Below, piece after piece: positions 1-5,199 of a stretch of 5,199 nt of DNA. The DNA is from Caldilineaceae bacterium. GTDB lineage: Bacteria > Chloroflexota > Anaerolineae > Caldilineales > Caldilineaceae. The stretch's first letter is position 1. Each line of letters starts with the position of its first letter. A program made the position numbers and the translations under genes. Under the pieces are notes generated by a model. The model did not search any database, was not told the DNA's origin, and saw only the letters and a program-made list of their open reading frames with translations. The DNA lies in NCBI GenBank assembly GCA_026645635.1, contig JAPKMV010000309.1, positions 1 through 5,199 of the forward strand. Direction: 5' to 3'.

Positions 1-1
1 G

Positions 2-691
<690 letters not shown>

Positions 692-697
692 CAGCGG

Positions 698-805
698 TGC
701 ACAGAGGGCGCAGAGGGTTCACAGAGAACACAGAGAGTTAGCAGAGATTTCTCTCCGCGTTCTCTCTGTGTTCTCTGTGCTAACTTTGTGCCCTCTGTGT
801 AGTGC
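698..805. repeat. Long imperfect inverted repeat of CACAGAG-type units, intergenic hairpin
   Basis: This element fills most of the 138-nt gap between the binding-protein and permease genes. Left-arm bases 700-709 (CACAGAGGGC) pair perfectly with 790-799. Bases 720-737 (CACAGAGAACACAGAGAG) pair perfectly with 762-779, an 18-bp stem. A purine-rich tip (about 741-747 against 750-758) pairs in part. Within each arm a CACAGAG/GCAGAGGG unit recurs with a period of about 9-10 bp, so the element is both a quasi-tandem repeat and a palindrome. Its composition (arms of A, C and G on one strand) is unlike the flanking codon-biased genes. Similar CACAGAG palindromes occur as dispersed intergenic repeats in several bacterial phyla and often generate spurious predicted peptides; this is recalled, not searched. 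It carries no gene of its own. In RNA it would form a strong hairpin just 3' of the binding-protein stop codon. Confidence 0.85.
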
Positions 806-819
806 GCAGTTTGCAACCC

Positions 820-824
820 AGGAA
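820..824 (+). promoter_or_regulatory. Ribosome binding site of the first permease
   Basis: AGGAA lies 5 nt before the ATG at 830. It sits outside the inverted repeat that ends near 805, so the hairpin would not mask it. This site fixes the permease start and suggests translation independent of the upstream gene. Confidence 0.6.
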
Positions 825-829
825 TTGCC

Positions 830-1720
830 ATGTTCAAGGACAGTGAACGGCTTGCGTACTATGCGATGATCCTGCCGGGGCTGCTGCTGCTCTTTGCCTT
901 CACCTTTGTCCCGCTGGTCTACTCGGTCATCGCCTTCCAGAAGTTCAACCCGGCGCTGGGCGTGCAGGGGTCGCCGTGGGTGGGGCTGGACAACATCCTC
1001 TACATGTTCAGCCTGCGCGACGCGCGCCAGGTCTTCTTCAACACGGTCCTGATCGCCACCATGAAAATGGCCTTCGTGCTCGTCGCTGCGGTCACCTTTG
1101 CTCTGCTGCTCAACGAAGTGCGTTTTCTGCGCATCCAGCGATCGATCCAGACGATGGTCTATCTGCCCCACTTCCTCTCGTGGGTGATCCTGGCCGGCAT
1201 TCTGCGCACGATCCTGGCGCGCGACGGCATGATGAACGACTTCCTGGGTCTCTTCGGCGTCGGGCCGATCTATTTTCTGGGCCAGCCCAACATCTTTCCC
1301 TGGGTGATCGTTTTCAGCGATGTCTGGAAGGAGTTCGGCTTCGAGGCCATCGTCTACCTGGCCGCGCTCACTTCCATCGACCCCACGCTCTACGAGGTGG
1401 CCGAACTCGACGGCGCCAACCGCGTACAGAAGATGCGTTTCATCTCGATTCCGGGCATCGCGCCGGTGATCGTACTCGTGGCCTGTCTCAGCATCGGCAA
1501 TGTGCTCAACGCCGGCTTCGACCAGATCTTCAACCTCTACAGCCCCATCGTCTACTCCACCGGCGACATCATCGACACCTACGTCTATCGCATCGGTCTG
1601 ATCCAGGGACAGTACAGCCTGGGCACCGCGGTGGGGCTGTTCAAGACCGTGGTGGCGCTGATTTTGATCGGTGTTTCCTACTGGGCGGCCAGCAAGTTCG
1701 CCAACTATCGGATTTTCTAG
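830..1720 (+). CDS. Carbohydrate ABC transporter permease, LplB/YteP-like (CUT1 inner-membrane subunit 1)
   Basis: This 296-residue protein is one of two membrane subunits forming the translocation channel of a sugar importer. The length is normal for the family. Six hydrophobic segments are visible, at roughly residues 10-36, 69-95, 108-130, 150-182, 210-232 and 268-288. The binding-protein-dependent permease EAA loop is at 188-208: [20 protein letters not shown], followed by P. It contains the conserved DGA (194-196) that docks with the ATPase. The N-terminal [20 protein letters not shown] and the C-terminal NYRIF (this family often ends in G/RLF/IF-type tails) fit LplB/YteP. The ATG at 830 has a good Shine-Dalgarno sequence, and a start here gives the expected short cytoplasmic lead into helix 1. 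The next permease begins 9 nt after the stop, so the two are surely co-transcribed. No ATPase gene is seen nearby; the system probably uses a shared MsmX/UgpC-type ATPase encoded elsewhere. Confidence 0.93.
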   Translation: MFKDSERLAYYAMILPGLLLLFAFTFVPLVYSVIAFQKFNPALGVQGSPWVGLDNILYMFSLRDARQVFFNTVLIATMKMAFVLVAAVTFALLLNEVRFLRIQRSIQTMVYLPHFLSWVILAGILRTILARDGMMNDFLGLFGVGPIYFLGQPNIFPWVIVFSDVWKEFGFEAIVYLAALTSIDPTLYEVAELDGANRVQKMRFISIPGIAPVIVLVACLSIGNVLNAGFDQIFNLYSPIVYSTGDIIDTYVYRIGLIQGQYSLGTAVGLFKTVVALILIGVSYWAASKFANYRIF

Positions 1721-1723
1721 GAG
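1719..1723 (+). promoter_or_regulatory. Ribosome binding site overlapping the upstream stop codon
   Basis: AGGAG at 1719-1723 uses the last two bases of the TAG stop of the first permease and sits 6 nt before the ATG at 1730. The arrangement suggests that ribosomes finishing the first permease can re-initiate on the second, keeping the two membrane subunits at about equal amounts. Confidence 0.65.
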
Positions 1724-1729
1724 CGCCGC

Positions 1730-2608
1730 ATGTTGCACCGCAACACGACCGACCGTATCGTCGATTATCTGATCACGGCATTCCTGCTCCTGGTGGGCGT
1801 GACGGCGCTGCTGCCGCTGGTCAACACGCTGGCCATCTCGCTGAGCGACAAGGCCGCGGTGAGCGGCGGCATGGTCGGGCTGATCCCCGTGGGCTTCAAT
1901 CTCGACGCCTACGGCTTTATCCTGCGCGATGACAAGTTCTGGCAGGCGTTCGGCGTTTCGGTGCTGCGCGTGCTGCTGGGCGGCGCGCTGAACTTTGTGT
2001 TGGCCGTGCTGACTGCGTTCCCGCTCTCGCGCAGCGTACAGCGCTTTCCCGCCCGCAACGTCTTCATGTGGCTCTTCGTCTTCGGCATGATCCTCAACGT
2101 CGGCATCGTGCCCTGGTATCTGACGATCAGCGGCTACCGGCTGCTCGACAGCATTTGGGCGCTGGTGCTGCCCGGCGCCGTGCCGATCTGGAGCGTGATC
2201 CTGCTGATGAACTTCTTCCGCAGCATCCCCAAGGAACTGGACGAAGCGGCGCGCATGGACGGCGCCAATCCGTGGCAACTGCTGTGGAGCATCTATCTGC
2301 CCACCTCGCTGCCTGCGCTGGCGACCATCACCCTCTTCAGCATCGTGGGCCACTGGAATTCCTTTTTCGACGGGCTGATCCTGATGAACAACCCCGACAA
2401 CTACCCGCTGCAAACCTACATCCAGCAGTTGGTGATCGCCGACCGGCCTGCGCTTCACGGTGGGCAGGCTGCGCTCCTTGCGCAGCTTTCCAATAACACG
2501 CTCAACGCGGCCAAACTCTTCGTGGCGATGATCCCGATCCTGCTGGTCTATCCGTTGTTGCAGCGTTACTTCATCCGCGGCATCATGCTGGGTGCGGTGA
2601 AGGAATAG
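1730..2608 (+). CDS. Carbohydrate ABC transporter permease, YtcP/LplC-like (CUT1 inner-membrane subunit 2)
   Basis: This 292-residue protein is the partner membrane subunit of the importer and is full length for its family. Hydrophobic segments lie near residues 13-36, 72-98, 111-133, 140-165, 198-222 and 262-283. The EAA loop is clear: [20 protein letters not shown] starting at residue 171, then P, with the DGA at 177-179. The segment after helix 1 ([20 protein letters not shown]), [27 protein letters not shown] and the C-terminal [15 protein letters not shown] are hallmarks of the YtcP/LplC group rather than general UgpE/MalG proteins. It follows the first permease by 9 nt with a Shine-Dalgarno sequence overlapping the previous stop. 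The binding protein and both permeases make a normal importer lacking only its ATPase. The substrate cannot be deduced; no glycoside hydrolase or sugar enzyme gene is in the window. Confidence 0.94.
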   Translation: MLHRNTTDRIVDYLITAFLLLVGVTALLPLVNTLAISLSDKAAVSGGMVGLIPVGFNLDAYGFILRDDKFWQAFGVSVLRVLLGGALNFVLAVLTAFPLSRSVQRFPARNVFMWLFVFGMILNVGIVPWYLTISGYRLLDSIWALVLPGAVPIWSVILLMNFFRSIPKELDEAARMDGANPWQLLWSIYLPTSLPALATITLFSIVGHWNSFFDGLILMNNPDNYPLQTYIQQLVIADRPALHGGQAALLAQLSNNTLNAAKLFVAMIPILLVYPLLQRYFIRGIMLGAVKE

Positions 2609-2622
2609 CGGCGGCAGCATAT

Positions 2623-2651
2623 CGCCGATTGTCGGCGCCCCGGCCCATTTT
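2623..2651 (+). terminator. Possible weak rho-independent terminator after the permease operon
   Basis: CGCCGA (2623-2628) pairs with TCGGCG (2632-2637) around a TTG loop, a 6-bp GC stem 15 nt after the second permease stop. The T-run (TTTT, 2648-2651) is short and comes about 10 nt after the stem, which is poor for a classical terminator. It may act weakly or not at all. Confidence 0.25.
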
Positions 2652-2659
2652 CTGACCAT

Positions 2660-2688
2660 TTCCTGATCCGCGCCCTTCGTGGTATCCT
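2660..2688 (+). promoter_or_regulatory. Marginal sigma-70-like promoter ahead of the STAND gene
   Basis: TTCCTG (2660-2665) and TATCCT (2683-2688) are 17 nt apart, with the second box matching TATAAT at four of six positions and the first box weak. Transcription would begin near 2695, about 32 nt before the ATG at 2727. That would exclude the alternative GTG start at 2679. The match is poor enough that chance is a real alternative; the gene might instead be read through from the importer operon. Confidence 0.2.
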
Positions 2689-2726
2689 CCTGCGAAACTG
2701 ACCCGGCGAAGAGCAGCGCATCTACC

Positions 2727-4160
2727 ATGAACCAGATAGGCATTCTGTCCAAACAGGAATTGACCAGTGCGGTGCAGGACGCCCTGCGGGAATGGCGCCA
2801 GCCTGCCGGCGCCGATCCGCTGGCCGCGCTCACGTTGAATCGCCAGTTGCAGCAGCGCAGCGCCTGCACCCCGCGCCAGGCGTCGCAGCGGCTGATCGTG
2901 GATGCGCTGGAGCAGCTCGCGGGCGTCAACCACGAGGGCGCGCTCATCCTGCGCCTGCACTATCTCGACGACCTCAAGGTGCATCTCATCGCCCGGCAGT
3001 TGGCCATGCACGAGGGCACAGTCAACAAGAAGCAGCGCGAGGCCCTGGCTCAGTTGGTGGACATCCTTTTTGCCCAGGAGGAGGCGGCGGCCACTCGCCA
3101 GCGGCAGACAGCCCTGGCGCGCCTGGAACCGCCCGCCTATCTGCAACTCTTTGGCATCGAAGCCCACCTCGACCGTCTGCTGCGCCAGGTGTTGGCGCCC
3201 GGTCCGCCCTGGCTTTATGCCATCGAAGGCATCGGCGGCATCGGCAAGACGACGCTGGCGGACGGGCTGCTGCGCCGCGCCATCGACCAGGCGCCTGCGC
3301 TTGCCGTGGCGTGGGTGACGGCGCGGCAGCGGGTGCTAAACCTGGGCGGCTACATCGACCCGCTGCCCATGCCCGCGCTCACCGCCGACGCGCTGGTGGA
3401 TGCGCTCTGCAGCCAGCTTCTGCCCGAGGTGGCTACCCAGGCTCGCCTCACTGCGCGGGAAAAGGGCGAACTGCTGCGCAGCGAACTCAAACGCACGCCC
3501 CACCTGATCGTGGTCGATAACCTGGAGACGGTGCAGGATGTGGATGTGCTGCTCGGCCACCTGCGCGACTTTGCCGGCCCCACCAAGTTCGTGCTCACCT
3601 CGCGCCACAACCTCTTTCACGCGCACGACATCCATCACTTCAGTTTGCCGCCGCTCGACCGCAGCGAGTCGCTGGCGCTCATCCGCTTCGAGGCCTCGAT
3701 CCGCAACTTGCCTGCCACCGCCGCAGCCGGCGACGCCGAATTGGCGCCGATCTACGACGTGGTCGGCGGCAACCCGCTGGCGCTGCGCCTGGTGGTCGGC
3801 CAACTGCACATCCACGCGCTGCCGGCGATCCTGCACGACCTGACTGCGGTCAACAGTCGCAAGGTGGAGAGTCTCTACACCTTCATCTACCGCCGCGCCT
3901 GGGACAACCTGGACGAACCGGCGCGGCTGCTGCTGCTGGCCATGCCTCTCACCGCCAATCACGGCGGCGACCTGCCCTTCCTGGCCGCGGTCAGCTTGCT
4001 GGATGACGCCGCGCTGCGCCACGCGCTCGACACCCTGGTGCTGCTCAACCTGGTCGACGCCCGGGGCGAACTGCATGACCGGCTCTACAGCATCCACAGC
4101 CTGACCCGCACGTTTCTGCAAGAGCAGGTGGCGAAGTGGCAGTCGCCGTCCCTCCTGTAG
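2727..4160 (+). CDS. STAND-class NB-ARC ATPase with N-terminal sigma-region-4-like HTH
   Basis: This 477-residue protein is probably an ATP-dependent regulatory switch. Residues 1-65 are helical and unrecognised. Residues 72-114 ([12 protein letters not shown], then [20 protein letters not shown]) resemble sigma-70 region 4, with a helix-turn-helix at about 84-105 that could bind DNA. A linker leads to an NB-ARC/STAND NTPase. Its Walker A is GIGGIGKTT (168-176, K174), Walker B is LIVVDNLE (D264), the sensor-1-type arginine is in VLTSR (R293), and the GxP motif is GNPLAL (348-353). All key residues are present, so ATP binding and hydrolysis look possible. The end (about 395-477, closing with [19 protein letters not shown]) looks like the winged helix that follows NB-ARC. 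A GTG at 2679 in the same frame would add 16 residues, but it lacks a Shine-Dalgarno sequence; the ATG at 2727 has a weak purine-rich GAAGAG about 14 nt upstream and fits the family's start better. The usual sensor repeats are missing from this chain and appear in the overlapping next gene. Role as regulator is inferred; no nuclease or other defence effector domain is seen. Confidence 0.85.
   Translation: MNQIGILSKQELTSAVQDALREWRQPAGADPLAALTLNRQLQQRSACTPRQASQRLIVDALEQLAGVNHEGALILRLHYLDDLKVHLIARQLAMHEGTVNKKQREALAQLVDILFAQEEAAATRQRQTALARLEPPAYLQLFGIEAHLDRLLRQVLAPGPPWLYAIEGIGGIGKTTLADGLLRRAIDQAPALAVAWVTARQRVLNLGGYIDPLPMPALTADALVDALCSQLLPEVATQARLTAREKGELLRSELKRTPHLIVVDNLETVQDVDVLLGHLRDFAGPTKFVLTSRHNLFHAHDIHHFSLPPLDRSESLALIRFEASIRNLPATAAAGDAELAPIYDVVGGNPLALRLVVGQLHIHALPAILHDLTAVNSRKVESLYTFIYRRAWDNLDEPARLLLLAMPLTANHGGDLPFLAAVSLLDDAALRHALDTLVLLNLVDARGELHDRLYSIHSLTRTFLQEQVAKWQSPSLL
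4126..4130 (+). promoter_or_regulatory. Ribosome binding site inside the STAND gene, deciding the TPR gene start
   Basis: AGGTG sits 5 nt before GTG 4136. In this frame the last upstream stop is TGA at 4076-4078. GTG 4136 is the first ATG, GTG or TTG after it; the next (TTG 4172) has no Shine-Dalgarno sequence. The site therefore supports GTG 4136 and translational coupling to the STAND gene. Confidence 0.45.
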
Positions 4161-5199
4161 CTTCACTGTCTTTGGCGGGCGCAGCGCCGGGGACAGATTA
4201 CCCTGCGCTCTTTGCGACCTATGTGGCGCGCGGCGTAGAGACCCTGCTGGCGCGCTTCGCACCCGGCGCCAGCCTCAGCCGCGACGAGTTTCCTCGCCAG
4301 CGGGACAGTGCGCTCCACGTGCTCACCTTTGCCCTGGGGCTGGACGCCGCCTGGCCCGCCGCCCGCGATCTCCTGTCTGCGCTGGCGGAACCGATGGAAC
4401 GCGCTGGTGAGCGCAGCGACTGGCTACCCTTTCTCATTCGCGGCCGCGAACGCAGCCAGGTGCTGGCTGACCTGGTCGCCGAGGCGGAGTTGACCCTGCA
4501 CATCGGCCATCTGCTGCGGCTGATGAGCGACTTCACTGGTGCGCAGCAAGAGTTGGCTGCCAGCCTGGCCTGCTTCCGCCAGTTGGGCGACGCGACCGGT
4601 GCGGCGCGCGCGCTTAACCAACTGGCCTACGTCGCCTGCCTGGAGCATCGCCACGCGGCGGCCGTGGAGCAGGCGGAGGCTGCGCTGCAGCTCCTGGCGG
4701 CGGACGCGCCCGAGCGCGCCATGAGCCACTTCGTGCTGGGCATGGTGGCGCTCGACCGCTGGCAGTGGGAGGAGGCGGAGGCGCAGCATCGGCAGGCGCT
4801 GGTGATCCGCCAGCAGCAGGGCGACCTGCGGCGCATCGCCTGGGCGCAGCAGAACATCGGCTATGCCCTGCAGGGTCAGCGCCGCTATGCCGAGGCCATC
4901 GACCGCCTTCAGATGGCCAGCTCCGCACTAGCCGAACTGGATGACAAGGCCAATCGCGCCATCGTGCTGCTCAACCTGGCGCGCACCTATCACCTCAATG
5001 GCCAATTGGCGGAGGCGTTGACGACGGGTCTGGAAGCGTGCCAGGCGCTGCGCACTGTGGGCGATCGGCTGCACACGGCGCACGCGGCCATCAATCTTGG
5101 CCTGGCCTACCTGGCGCTGGAGGATCCCCGCGCTGCGCTGGCATCCTTCGAGGACGCCGTCGCGACCTATCGCGCGCTGGCGGATACCCCCGGCCGCCT
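4136..5199 (+). CDS. Tetratricopeptide-repeat (TPR) protein, probable sensor half of the STAND regulator (3'-truncated)
   Basis: The reading frame is open to the right edge, giving 354 visible residues. The first about 20 residues are Ala/Pro/Val-rich, followed by a helical region (22-114) beginning YPALFATYVARGVETLLARF. Then come at least six TPR-type helical hairpins, at about 115-152, 153-190, 191-230, 231-270, 271-310 and 311-350. Each ends in an acidic turn (D152, D190, D230, D270, D310, D350), an almost exact 40-residue period, with hallmarks such as LNQLAYVA, QQNIGYALQGQRRYAEAI and INLGLAYLALEDPRAALASF. Such solenoids bind ligands or partner proteins and, in STAND proteins, normally form the C-terminal sensor of the same chain. 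Here the frame is -1 relative to the STAND gene and overlaps it by 25 nt. The GTG start is chosen because it is the first possible start after an in-frame TGA at 4076-4078. Either it is a separate, translationally coupled subunit or the two genes are one gene broken by a frameshift. TPR identity is certain; function is inferred. Confidence 0.83.
   Translation, partial: MAVAVPPVASLSLAGAAPGTDYPALFATYVARGVETLLARFAPGASLSRDEFPRQRDSALHVLTFALGLDAAWPAARDLLSALAEPMERAGERSDWLPFLIRGRERSQVLADLVAEAELTLHIGHLLRLMSDFTGAQQELAASLACFRQLGDATGAARALNQLAYVACLEHRHAAAVEQAEAALQLLAADAPERAMSHFVLGMVALDRWQWEEAEAQHRQALVIRQQQGDLRRIAWAQQNIGYALQGQRRYAEAIDRLQMASSALAELDDKANRAIVLLNLARTYHLNGQLAEALTTGLEACQALRTVGDRLHTAHAAINLGLAYLALEDPRAALASFEDAVATYRALADTPGR

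Noticed and set aside
698..805. CRISPR-like array.
   Set aside because: The repeated units are 9-10 bp, contiguous and arranged as a palindrome, with no unique spacers.
976..1932. A 318-codon + frame overlapping both permeases.
   Set aside because: It is rich in R, H, G and P with no family features, and it is out of frame with two well-recognised membrane proteins.
2468..2486. A perfect 7-bp hairpin (GCTGCGC and GCGCAGC around TCCTT) followed by TTT inside the second permease.
   Set aside because: The protein aligns naturally with the family through this stretch, so it is not an inserted element. Such short GC hairpins are expected by chance in GC-rich coding DNA.
2679..2726. GTG start at 2679 for the STAND protein.
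   Set aside because: It has no Shine-Dalgarno sequence, adds a 16-residue stretch without family features, and lies upstream of or within the candidate promoter. The ATG at 2727 is preferred.
719..2947. A 742-codon open frame on the minus strand.
   Set aside because: It lies antisense to both permeases and enters the STAND gene. Its product is a low-complexity Q/H/R/D/E-rich string with no domain, and its end ([18 protein letters not shown]) is the translation of the CACAGAG repeat. It is a shadow of GC-biased codons.
3336..4262. A 308-codon minus-strand open frame opposite the STAND gene.
   Set aside because: It is composition-biased (Q, R, V, H) without recognisable motifs and is fully antisense to a gene with intact NB-ARC motifs.
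2727..5199. Antiphage STAND (Avs-type) defence system.
   Set aside because: Avs proteins carry an effector such as a nuclease at the N-terminus. Here the N-terminus looks like an HTH, and no effector, defence gene or mobile-element neighbour is visible.

Overview
The window comes from a GC-rich bacterial genome. The best guess at the source is a member of the Chloroflexota (Caldilineae or Anaerolineae type). That rests on three things: strong GC bias at third codon positions, a LipO/LplB/YtcP-type sugar importer cassette, and a signal-transduction ATPase whose layout (sigma-region-4-like HTH, then NB-ARC, then TPR) I associate with that phylum. The taxonomic call is inference. All genes that can be supported lie on the + strand.

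Left half (1-2608): a CUT1-type carbohydrate ABC importer operon. The order is the C-terminal 229 residues of a large LipO/LplA-type solute-binding protein (beginning lies outside the window), a 138-nt gap, an LplB/YteP-like permease, and 9 nt later a YtcP/LplC-like permease. No ATPase gene is present, as is usual for this family, which borrows a shared MsmX/UgpC-type ATPase. The gap between the binding protein and the first permease is filled almost entirely by a long imperfect inverted repeat built from CACAGAG-type units. It can fold into a strong hairpin and looks like a dispersed intergenic repeat.

Spacer (2609-2726): 118 nt with a short GC hairpin followed by a weak T-run (possible weak terminator) and a marginal promoter-like sequence. 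A change of transcription unit here is plausible but not proven.

Right half (2727-5199): a STAND-class regulator that appears split over two overlapping genes. The first encodes a 477-residue protein with an N-terminal sigma-70-region-4-like HTH, an NB-ARC ATPase with intact Walker A, Walker B, sensor-1 arginine and GxP motifs, and a winged-helix-like end. The second has its earliest possible start at GTG 4136, 25 nt inside the first gene and in the -1 frame. It encodes a TPR solenoid with a clear 40-residue period and runs off the right edge. In many relatives I recall, these parts form one polypeptide. Here they are either two translationally coupled subunits or one gene carrying a -1 frameshift. 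The most interesting reading of the window is a split, MalT-like ATP-dependent regulator beside a sugar importer, but the functional link is a hypothesis.
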